Assembly: GCA_050249235.1 (NCBI GenBank)
Contig: JBFWQW010000129.1
Span: 1 to 7,609 of the forward strand
Length of the DNA: 7,609 bases
DNA from: JAEKLB01 sp050249235
GTDB taxonomy: Bacteria; Actinomycetota; Acidimicrobiia; Acidimicrobiales; CADCSY01
Direction of reading: 5' to 3'
The notes under the pieces: generated by a model
The model's database searches: none
Told to the model about the DNA's origin: nothing
What the model saw: the letters and a program-made list of their open reading frames with translations, nothing else
Position numbers and translations under genes: made by a program
In this document: in pieces, positions 1 to 6,089 of the stretch
Position numbering within the stretch: position 1 is the first letter of the stretch
How the letters are laid out: each line of letters starts with the position of its first letter

Positions 1-587
1 TCGAGGGAGACCAACACCCCCGAGCAGCCGCCTTCGAGGAGGTGTCGGACCCGGTCGATGCAGTGCTGCTGGAACCTCTCGTCACCGACGGCCAGCACCT
101 CGTCGACCAGGAGCACGTCGGGGTCCGTGTGCACGACCAGCGAGAAGCCGAGGCGGAGGCCCATGCCCGCGGAGTAGGTGGAGAGGGGGGCGTCGAGCTG
201 GTCGCCGGCAAGCCCGCTGAAGGCCACGATCTCGTCGTAGCGGTCCCGCAGCTCGCGCCGGCTGAGCCCCAGGAGCACGCCGCCGATGACCAGGTTCTCG
301 TGGCCGGTGAGGTCGCGGTGGAAGCCAGCGGACAGGTCCACCAGCGAGGCCACCCGGCCGTTGACGGCGACGTCTCCCCTCGACGGGTGCAGCACGCCGG
401 CCAGCACCTGGAGCAGCGTGGTCTTACCCGACCCGTTGGTGCCCACCACGCCCAGGGAGCTGCCCCGCGCCACCGTGAAGGTCACGTCCCGCAGGGCCCA
501 TCGCCCCTGGCTCGGGCGTCGCCACCCGAACCGGTTGCGTCGCCGATAGGCCTTCCAGAGCGAGTCGACGACGACCGCGTCGGTCAT
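1..587 (-). CDS. Wzt/TagH-type polysaccharide ABC exporter ATPase, partial (C-terminus cut by left window edge)
   Basis: The frame reads leftward from an ATG at 587-585 and stays open to the edge, giving 195 residues. Seen: Walker A GTNGSGKTT at residues 49-57; GFHRDLTGHENL around 88-99, matching the 'GxGFHxxLTGxEN' stretch typical of O-antigen and teichoic-acid exporter ATPases; the signature segment YSAGM at 138-142 (these ATPases usually have YSSGM); Walker B VLLVDE at 158-163, followed by VLAVGD, another hallmark of the subfamily. Family knowledge: such ATPases pair with a Wzm-type permease to move lipid-linked polysaccharide across the cytoplasmic membrane. The ATG overlaps the TGA of the upstream glycosyltransferase as ATGA, so the two are probably translationally coupled. 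The permease and any C-terminal glycan-binding domain would lie beyond the edge. Subfamily assignment is firm; the exported polymer is unknown. Confidence 0.9.
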   Translation of the reverse strand, partial: MTDAVVVDSLWKAYRRRNRFGWRRPSQGRWALRDVTFTVARGSSLGVVGTNGSGKTTLLQVLAGVLHPSRGDVAVNGRVASLVDLSAGFHRDLTGHENLVIGGVLLGLSRRELRDRYDEIVAFSGLAGDQLDAPLSTYSAGMGLRLGFSLVVHTDPDVLLVDEVLAVGDERFQQHCIDRVRHLLEGGCSGVLVSL

Positions 588-1681
588 TCGACGAGCTCTC
601 GCGCTCTCTTCGGCTCCCGGAGGTCGATGACCTGGTCGGCCGTCGACCACGACTGCGCGGCCGGTTGCGCCACCGTCCTGGTCCGCCCGACGAGCCCCCG
701 CAGCACGCCCGCGCCGTAGGCGGCGTGGAGGGCGACGAAGAGGCCCGCGGCGAGGGGGACGGTCGTCGGACGGCGGAGGGTGCGCGCCACCCAGGCCGAC
801 GAGGCGACCACGGCCGCTGCGTAGACGGCGAGGGGGAGCAGCGCCAGGGGGCCGACGGCGGCGAAGGCGACGGGCGCGGCCGGCAGGTAGGCGAGCAGTC
901 CGGTCGGGGCGAGATGAGCCGGGCGCAGGGTCCGGGGGCGCTGCCGGGACAGCTGGCCGCGGCCCCGGCCGTACTTGTGCATCTGCTGGACGAAGCCCCG
1001 CCAGGTGTCGCGCCGCTCGTGGTAGGCGACCAGCGCGGGGTCGTAGTACATCCCGATCCCCAGGGTGCTCATGGCGCTGAGCAGCTCGTTCTCCTCGGCG
1101 CAGACCAGGTCCGTGGAGAACGGTCGCATGACCGACCGGCGGATGGCGAGGTTGCAGAGGGTGAAGAACCGCTCGTCGGCGCTGCCTTCGGGATGGGGGC
1201 CGTAGCGCCGGCGCACGGGTCCCGATCCCACCATGGACGAGAGCACCGCGCCCTGCACCAGCTGGAACCGGCTGCTCCCCGCGGGCGTCTCGTTGGGCCC
1301 GCCGAACACGCCCACGTCGGGCTGCTCGGCGGCCAGTCGCACGAGGCGGGCCAGGAGGTCGCGCTCGACGGTGACGTCGTCGTCGAGGAACAGCACGATC
1401 TCGCCCCGGGCCCGTTCGATGAGCAGGTTGCGGGCCGCACCCGGCAGCGCGCTCGCCACGTAGCAGACCCACGAGCCGGGGAACCACCGGTGCACGCAGG
1501 TCGCCACCGACTCGTCCCCGTCGGCGCACACCAGCACCTCGAAGGGCGGCGCGCCCTCCTGGGCGGCCAGGCTGGCGAGGCAGGCCTCGAGCAGCGTCGT
1601 GCGCCGCCCGGTGGCGATGCAGACGCTGACAGCCACGGTCGACGCTGCCGCTGTTGACTCCTCCACCGTCGACCCAGCCAC
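584..1681 (-). CDS. Family 2 (GT-A) glycosyltransferase with C-terminal membrane segments
   Basis: This is probably an inverting sugar transferase that builds surface polysaccharide at the inner membrane face. Numbered from the longest possible start (GTG at 1798, 404 residues): the nucleotide-binding strand VAVSVCIATGRR is at 55-66, the DxD metal site is in FLDDDV at 137-142, the likely catalytic acid is in AEENEL at 234-239, and GRGRGQ at 277-282 sits where GT2 enzymes carry their (Q/R)xxRW-like motif. Hydrophobic stretches at about 299-335 and 347-369 suggest two or three membrane helices. The start is uncertain. The 1798 GTG leaves 2 bases before the divergent ATG at 1801 and adds a low-complexity STVxx repeat that GT2 proteins do not normally have. 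I chose GTG 1681-1679 (365 residues) because GGAAGAG lies 6 bases upstream; GTG 1636-1634 is another option. The stop overlaps the downstream ATPase start. Confidence 0.85.
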   Translation of the reverse strand: MAGSTVEESTAAASTVAVSVCIATGRRTTLLEACLASLAAQEGAPPFEVLVCADGDESVATCVHRWFPGSWVCYVASALPGAARNLLIERARGEIVLFLDDDVTVERDLLARLVRLAAEQPDVGVFGGPNETPAGSSRFQLVQGAVLSSMVGSGPVRRRYGPHPEGSADERFFTLCNLAIRRSVMRPFSTDLVCAEENELLSAMSTLGIGMYYDPALVAYHERRDTWRGFVQQMHKYGRGRGQLSRQRPRTLRPAHLAPTGLLAYLPAAPVAFAAVGPLALLPLAVYAAAVVASSAWVARTLRRPTTVPLAAGLFVALHAAYGAGVLRGLVGRTRTVAQPAAQSWSTADQVIDLREPKRARELVE

Positions 1682-1737
1682 CGGCGACTCTTCCACGGTC
1701 GACCCGGCCACCGTCGACCCGGCCACCGGCGGGCGGG
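1633..1737. repeat. Seven-copy imperfect 15-bp tandem repeat at the glycosyltransferase start
   Basis: Seven consecutive 15-base units begin at 1633, 1648, 1663, 1678, 1693, 1708 and 1723. On the plus strand the consensus is roughly CCACCGTCGACCCGG. The units at 1663, 1693 and 1708 are closest to consensus; those at 1648 and 1723 are the most decayed. Read on the minus strand in the glycosyltransferase frame, the units encode pentapeptides of the form S-T-V-x-x (STVAG, STVEE, SPVAG, STVEE, STAAA, STVAV). Most units supply an in-frame GTG, so the array holds several potential start codons. Because 15 is a multiple of 3, changes in copy number would preserve the frame. Confidence 0.85.
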
Positions 1738-1800
1738 AATCGGGCGACACCTGGCCAACGTAACCTCGTGGGCTCACTCGAGCCGTTCTGCGGAGCACCG
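1682..1800. promoter_or_regulatory. Divergent control region between glycosyltransferase and acyl-activating enzyme genes
   Basis: The leftward glycosyltransferase gene and the rightward operon start from either side of this stretch, so it should hold both promoters. The left half is the 15-bp repeat array; only about 63 bases (1738-1800) are non-repetitive. TAACCT at 1761-1766 fits the TAnnnT pattern of a -10 box for rightward transcription, and TACGTT (reverse complement of 1757-1762) fits the same pattern leftward, but neither has a convincing -35 box. GGAG at 1792-1795 is a ribosome binding site placed 5 bases before the ATG at 1801. The promoters are inferred from gene orientation more than from motifs. 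Confidence 0.35.
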
Positions 1801-3417
1801 ATGAATCCCCTGACCCTCGCCCGGCGGACCTGGCCGGTCGCGCGCGGCCTCCGCGACCTGGTCCGCCATCCCGTCACCCTTCCGGAGGCCGAGGCCACCA
1901 TCCGTACCGAGGTCATTGGCCGCGACGACCGCTTTCTCCTGCTGGTGGAGCGCCTGGTGCACCGCTACCCCGCCTCGCCGTCGGCCCGGCTGCTGGATCA
2001 CGCCGGGATCGAACCCGGCGACCTCCGCGCCCTCGTGGCCGACCGTGGCCTGGTGGCGGCGCTGGAGACGCTGCGCGACAACGGCGTGTACGTGAGCTAC
2101 GAGGAGTACCACGGCCGCGAGGACGCGAGGCGGGGGAGCCGGACGTTCACCTTCCGGCCGGAGGACTTCTTCAATCCCGAGACGCCGGCCGACTACCTGG
2201 CCACCACCGGGGGGTCGCGCAGCGCGGGCACGCCGGTCGAGCTCTCGTTCGCCTGGCAACGACGCCAGGGCGTGCAGCGGGCCGTGCAGCTGGCCATGGC
2301 CGGTCGGGCCGGCAGCCCGGGCGCGGTCTGGCTCCCGGTCTTCCCGTCGGCGGCCGGCTTCGGCGCGGTGATGAAGAACGCAGCCGGGGGAAACCGACCC
2401 GAGCGGTGGTTCTCCCAGGTGCCGAGCGTCATGGAGGGCGTCGCCGCCCACAAGCAGCTCGCCAACCGGTTCCTCCCCGCCCTCAACGCCATGGCCCGCA
2501 CCGGCCTCCCGAGGCCGGAGCACGTCCCCTCGACGGATCCGGCACCGGTCGTGGCCTGGATGCAGGACGCCGTGGCCCGGGAGGGCCGGGCCGTACTCAC
2601 CGGCTACGCCAGCTCCATCACAGCCGCCGCCCGGTGGGCGCTCGAGCGTGGCATCGTCCTCACCGGCGTGGTGGTCTACCCGGGGAGCGAGCCCGTGACG
2701 GCGGGCAAGCTGCGCACGATCAGGGCCTCGGGCATGCGGCCCTTCCCGCAATACGCGTTCGTCCCGGAAGGAACCGCGGCCCTCGCCTGCGAACACTGTG
2801 GCGACGAGGACTACCACCTGTGGGGTCAGGACATGGCTGTGATCACTCGAGCGCGTTCGCGGGGTGACCACGCCGTCGTGCCCGCGTTCCTCTGGACCAG
2901 CCTGGCCCTGGAGGCACCCCGGGTGCTGCTCAACGTCGAGAACGACGACTACGGCACCCTCGTGCAGCACCAGGAGTGCGACTGCGAGCTCGGCCGGCTC
3001 GGCCTCACCGCCCGGCTACGGGACATACGCGGCATCAGCAAGGTGGTGGCCGCGGGCATCACACTGGACGGCGAGACCTTCGACGAGCTGACCGAGACCG
3101 CGCTCCCCGCGGCCGGGGGCGGCGGCCCGGGCGACTACCAGTTCGTCGAGGTCGACGGCGAGGCCGGCACGACGCTGACGCTGCGGGTCCACCCCCGGCT
3201 CGGCGACGTCGACGGCGCCGCTCTGCGGGAGGCGATCCGTGCCGTCCTGGCCCGCTCCGACAACGGCGCCCTGGCCCGCGGCGTCTGGGGCGAGGACCAC
3301 CTCCGGCTGGTCCGCGACACCCCCGTCGTCACCAGGGCGGGGAAGTCCCTGGCCTTCGAACGCATCGGTACCATCGACGATTCGCCGCCCGAGGCGGGGA
3401 GAGAGAGCAGCAGATGA
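1801..3417 (+). CDS. PaaK/LuxE-like adenylate-forming enzyme (putative acyl- or aryl-CoA ligase)
   Basis: This 538-residue protein should activate a carboxylic acid with ATP as an acyl-adenylate, then pass it to CoA or another acceptor; the acid is unknown. Motifs run in the order of the ANL superfamily, PaaK branch: phosphate-binding loop TTGGSRSAGTP at 135-145, YPGSEPVT at 293-300 (PaaK-like 'GEPxT'), then YAFVPEG at 318-324 and YHLWGQD at 338-344 (acceptor loop and His-containing segment), RDIRGISKVV at 407-416 at the hinge, and AGKSLAFERI at 513-522 with K515 as the likely C-terminal catalytic lysine. C330-x-x-C333 and C393-x-C395 could together bind zinc. There is no signal peptide, so it is probably cytoplasmic. 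The ATG at 1801 has GGAG 5 bases upstream. A frame extension to 1654 only reads through the tandem repeat and was rejected. The TGA overlaps the next start as ATGA, so it is coupled to the importer genes. The general class is firm; phenylacetate specificity is not claimed. Confidence 0.8.
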   Translation: MNPLTLARRTWPVARGLRDLVRHPVTLPEAEATIRTEVIGRDDRFLLLVERLVHRYPASPSARLLDHAGIEPGDLRALVADRGLVAALETLRDNGVYVSYEEYHGREDARRGSRTFTFRPEDFFNPETPADYLATTGGSRSAGTPVELSFAWQRRQGVQRAVQLAMAGRAGSPGAVWLPVFPSAAGFGAVMKNAAGGNRPERWFSQVPSVMEGVAAHKQLANRFLPALNAMARTGLPRPEHVPSTDPAPVVAWMQDAVAREGRAVLTGYASSITAAARWALERGIVLTGVVVYPGSEPVTAGKLRTIRASGMRPFPQYAFVPEGTAALACEHCGDEDYHLWGQDMAVITRARSRGDHAVVPAFLWTSLALEAPRVLLNVENDDYGTLVQHQECDCELGRLGLTARLRDIRGISKVVAAGITLDGETFDELTETALPAAGGGGPGDYQFVEVDGEAGTTLTLRVHPRLGDVDGAALREAIRAVLARSDNGALARGVWGEDHLRLVRDTPVVTRAGKSLAFERIGTIDDSPPEAGRESSR

Positions 3418-4487
3418 GCCTGTCCCGACGCCAGTTCCTCCGCACGGCGTCAGCCGCATCCCTCGCCCTCGGGGCCGCAGGTTGGCTCGCCGCGTGCGGC
3501 GGCGACGACGACTCGGACGACGCCGACGACGACCGGGCGGCCACCACGACCCCGATCGACGTCCAGAAGCTGTCGGCGATGATGCCCTTCACCCTCTACC
3601 TGGCGTTCATCTCCGACGTCGCCGGCAAGACGGGGGGGTACTTCCGGAAGGCCGGGATCGACCTGGACCTCCAGTTCGCCCGCAGCGCGCCCCAGGCGCT
3701 GCAGCAGCTCGCCGCCGGGAACGTCGCCGTCATCCGCAACGCGCCGCTCGGCCCGGTCAAGGCCAACGCCAACGAGGGCGGCGACTTCGTCACCATCGCC
3801 ATGGCCAACCAGACCATCCTCTACGTGCTGGTCTCCTCCGCCGACGAGCCCTACGGCACGCTCCAGTCGCTCGTCGGCAAGACCGTCGGGATGGCCACCC
3901 TGGCCGGCAACGCCGAGGACACCCTCAACCTCGTGCTCCGGGCGAAGGGGATCGACCCCGAGAGCGTGAAGCGGGTCGCCGTCGGCAACGAGGCCGCCTC
4001 GCTCGAGTTCATCGAGCAGGGCCGGGTCGACGTCGTGTTCGCCACCCGCGAGGCCGCCGCCAGCATGGTGGCCAAGGGGCTGAAGCCGAACGTCGCGGAG
4101 GTGCCGGACGCCAACCCCCTGCTCGGCACCGGCATCGTCACGACCCGGCACAACCTCGCGACCAAGCGGGACCTGCTGGTGCGGTACCTCCGCGGCCTGG
4201 AGGACGCCATGGTCGCGGTGCGCGACCAGACCAAGATCGACGCCCTGCTCGCCGAGGTGCGCAAGGAGTGGGACCTGCCGCAGCTGGACCAGCCGGCCGA
4301 GGCCAAGCCGGTCATCAAGGCGATCACCGACGTGTGGGTCGCGGCCGGTGAGAAGAACCTGCTTCGCAACGTGCCCGAGCGGTGGGCCAGCGGCATCGCC
4401 GAGTTCGAGCGGCTCAAGGTCATCTCGGCCGGCTCGAAGCCGACCAGCTTCTACACGAACGAGCTGATCGACGAAGCCAAGGGCTGA
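3414..4487 (+). CDS. Tat-exported ABC importer substrate-binding lipoprotein (SsuA/TauA/NMT1 type)
   Basis: This 357-residue extracytoplasmic protein should capture the importer's ligand. The N-terminus has a twin-arginine signal (SRRQFL at 4-9), a hydrophobic stretch to about residue 27, and a lipobox LAAC at 25-28 with C28 as the probable lipidated residue. A short, very Asp-rich linker follows (31-40). The mature part reads like the NMT1/THI5 and sulfonate-binding fold: FTLYLAFISDVA at 59-70, GYFRKAGIDLDL at 75-86, PQALQQLAAGNV at 93-104, a second lobe from LVGKTVGM at 153-160, and the 'EFIEQGRVDVVFA' type segment at 198-210. Family members bind alkanesulfonates, taurine, nitrate, aromatic acids or thiamine precursors, so the fold does not fix the ligand. 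The ATG overlaps the previous stop; GAGAGAG lies 6 bases upstream. The stop directly abuts the ATPase start. Confidence 0.88.
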   Translation: MSLSRRQFLRTASAASLALGAAGWLAACGGDDDSDDADDDRAATTTPIDVQKLSAMMPFTLYLAFISDVAGKTGGYFRKAGIDLDLQFARSAPQALQQLAAGNVAVIRNAPLGPVKANANEGGDFVTIAMANQTILYVLVSSADEPYGTLQSLVGKTVGMATLAGNAEDTLNLVLRAKGIDPESVKRVAVGNEAASLEFIEQGRVDVVFATREAAASMVAKGLKPNVAEVPDANPLLGTGIVTTRHNLATKRDLLVRYLRGLEDAMVAVRDQTKIDALLAEVRKEWDLPQLDQPAEAKPVIKAITDVWVAAGEKNLLRNVPERWASGIAEFERLKVISAGSKPTSFYTNELIDEAKG

Positions 4488-5267
4488 GTGGGCGAGATCG
4501 AGCTGCGGGGCATCGGCAAGCGGTTCGGCCGGGCGCCCGCCGAGGTCGTCGCCCTCGAGTCCGTCGACCTCACCCTGAGCCAGGACGAGATCGTGGCCGT
4601 GGTCGGCCCCTCGGGGTGCGGGAAGACGACCCTGCTGCGCATCCTCGCCGGGTTGTCCCCGCCGACGGAGGGCCGGGTGCTGGTCGACGGCGCCGACCTC
4701 TGGGCTGGGACCCGGGCCCGGCCGGCCGGGCGCCATGACATGGCGGTGGTGTTCCAGGAGGCCAACCTGCTGCCGTGGCTGTCGGTGGCGGCCAACATCG
4801 CCCTCCCGCTGCGCCTGCGGGGGGCACGGCGGCGCGAGCAGGTCGAGCGGGCCCGGGAGATGTGCGCGCTGGTGGGGATCGACGGGTTCGAGGACCATCG
4901 CCCGTCGGAGCTGTCGATCGGGATGCAGCACCGGGCGGCCATCGCCCGGAGCATCGTCGAGTCACCCCGGGTGCTCCTGCTCGACGAGCCGTTCGCGGCG
5001 CTGGACGCCATCAGCCGTGAGGGTCTGAACATGGAGCTCGAGCGCCTGTGGCTGCGGCAGCCGTGCACCTACCTCCTCATCACCCACTCGATCTCGGAGG
5101 CGGTGTTCCTGGCCGACCGGGTGGTGTCCATGACCGCCAGGCCCGGTCGCATCGCCGGGATCACCGAGGTGCCGTTCGGCCGGCCCCGGTCGCTGGCGCT
5201 CACGTACACCCACCAGTTCCAGCAGCTCGCGGCGCAGGTGCGCACCCTGCTGGAAGCGGCGGCCTGA
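4488..5267 (+). CDS. ABC importer ATPase, SsuB/TauB-like, with altered signature motif
   Basis: This 259-residue cytoplasmic protein should power the importer formed with the neighbouring binding protein and permease. Seen: Walker A GPSGCGKTT at 40-48, Q-loop VVFQEANLLPWLSV at 87-100 (the 'LLPWxxV' form is typical of SsuB/TauB/NrtD ATPases), Walker B VLLLDEPF at 162-169 with catalytic E167, D-loop AALDA at 170-174, and switch histidine H200 in LLITHS. The signature is LSIGM at 142-146 where the family normally has LSGGM, so the first glycine is replaced by isoleucine; the next residues are QHRAAIAR rather than QQRVAIAR. Everything else expected is intact, so I take it as functional, perhaps with changed kinetics. 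The start is GTG immediately after the preceding TGA, with AAGGG 4 bases upstream, which suggests translational coupling. Confidence 0.9.
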   Translation: MGEIELRGIGKRFGRAPAEVVALESVDLTLSQDEIVAVVGPSGCGKTTLLRILAGLSPPTEGRVLVDGADLWAGTRARPAGRHDMAVVFQEANLLPWLSVAANIALPLRLRGARRREQVERAREMCALVGIDGFEDHRPSELSIGMQHRAAIARSIVESPRVLLLDEPFAALDAISREGLNMELERLWLRQPCTYLLITHSISEAVFLADRVVSMTARPGRIAGITEVPFGRPRSLALTYTHQFQQLAAQVRTLLEAAA

Positions 5268-5268
5268 C

Positions 5269-6051
5269 GTGCGCCGGGCCGTCGTCACCCTCGGGCTGCG
5301 CCTCTCGCTGCTCGTCGTGCTCGTCGCCGGCTGGAAGCTCTACGTCGAGGTGGGCGACGTCTCCCCGTTCGTGCTCCCGCCGCCGGAGGACGTCGTGCGG
5401 GCCACGGTCGAGGTGCTGGGGGAGAGCCGGACCTGGCACCACCTCTGGGTCACGCTGTTCGAGATCGTGGCCGGGTTCGGCGTGGCCGGCGTCGCCGGCG
5501 TCGCCACCGGCGTGGCGATCGGCTGCATCCCGCTGCTCGACCGCGTCCTGTGGCCCTACCTGGTCGCGATCCAGGTGATCCCCAAGGTGGCCGTGATCCC
5601 GTTGCTGCTGCTCTGGATGGGCTTCGGGACCTCGTCGAAGGTGGTGGTGGCGGCCATCTTCGCCTACTTCCCGATCACGGCCGGGACGCAGGCCGGGGTG
5701 CGGGCCGTCGAGCCCCGCCATCGCGACCTGGCCGCCACGCTCCGGGCCAGCGGTTGGCAGCGGCTCCGCTTCGTCGACCTCCCGAGCGCCCTGCCGTCGG
5801 TCCTCACGGGCATGGAGATCGGCATCGTCCTCGCCACCGTGGGGGCGATCGTGGCCGAGTACCTGGCCGGCGGCGAGGGGTTGGGCTGGATGGCGGTGAG
5901 CTCGCTGAACCAGCTGCAGGTCGACCGGCTGTACGCGGTCATCCTCGTCCTGTCCGTCCTGGGCTTCACGCTGTACGCCACCTTCCGGGGGCTGCGACGG
6001 CTCCTCGTCCCGTGGCACCCCTCGGTGAGCGCCGGCGCCGTCGGCCTCTAG
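5269..6051 (+). CDS. ABC importer permease, SsuC/TauC-like
   Basis: This 260-residue integral membrane protein should form the channel, probably as a homodimer. Hydrophobic segments lie at about 5-21, 63-88, 97-118, 122-141, 180-200 and 222-240, consistent with the usual six helices. The cytoplasmic EAA loop that docks on the ATPase is at about 154-176, seen as LAATLRASGWQRLRFVDLP, with the conserved central glycine and the terminal 'LPxxxP' pattern. VLPPPEDVV at 35-43 is the conserved motif just after the first helix in this family. The start is GTG one base after the ATPase stop; GGAAG 12 bases upstream is a weak ribosome site, so initiation probably depends on coupling. It is the last gene of the plus-strand operon. 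The family is certain; the substrate is not. Confidence 0.9.
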   Translation: MRRAVVTLGLRLSLLVVLVAGWKLYVEVGDVSPFVLPPPEDVVRATVEVLGESRTWHHLWVTLFEIVAGFGVAGVAGVATGVAIGCIPLLDRVLWPYLVAIQVIPKVAVIPLLLLWMGFGTSSKVVVAAIFAYFPITAGTQAGVRAVEPRHRDLAATLRASGWQRLRFVDLPSALPSVLTGMEIGIVLATVGAIVAEYLAGGEGLGWMAVSSLNQLQVDRLYAVILVLSVLGFTLYATFRGLRRLLVPWHPSVSAGAVGL

Positions 6052-6073
6052 GACCGGCCGCCGGCGGGTGGTC

Positions 6074-6089
6074 GGGGCCGCTCAGCCCC
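6074..6089. terminator. Small hairpin at the convergent gene junction, possible bidirectional terminator
   Basis: GGGGC at 6074-6078 pairs with GCCCC at 6085-6089 around the 6-base loop CGCTCA, which includes the stop codon of the leftward hydrolase gene (6082-6084). The plus-strand operon ends at 6051, so only 30 bases separate the two convergent genes. No T-run follows on either strand, which is common in high-GC actinobacteria, and the stem is only 5 bp, so this call is weak. Confidence 0.25.

Noticed and set aside
42..719. Plus-strand open frame across the exporter ATPase and the glycosyltransferase end
   Set aside because: The minus strand encodes Walker A, signature and Walker B motifs here, and the plus-strand translation has no family features.
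1633..1737. CRISPR array or phase-variable frameshift tract
   Set aside because: The units are contiguous 15-mers with no spacers, and their length is a multiple of 3, so slippage by whole units would not switch the frame.
1654..1800. Upstream extension of the acyl-activating enzyme by 49 residues
   Set aside because: The extension is Pro/Thr-rich read-through of the 15-bp repeat, and the ATG at 1801 has a well-placed GGAG.
1774..2970. Long open frame on the minus strand opposite the acyl-activating enzyme (398 residues)
   Set aside because: It has no recognisable motifs, is full of Arg, Gly, Pro and His as antisense GC-rich frames are, and overlaps a gene with a clear motif series on the other strand.
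3450..4931. Long open frame on the minus strand opposite the binding protein and ATPase (493 residues)
   Set aside because: It spans two well-supported plus-strand genes and their junction and shows no domain; it is a product of the high GC content.
3414..6051. Naming the importer as a specific sulfonate, taurine or thiamine-precursor transporter
   Set aside because: The fold is shared by all of these; no desulfonating oxygenase or thiamine gene is present and the ligand pocket cannot be read reliably by eye.
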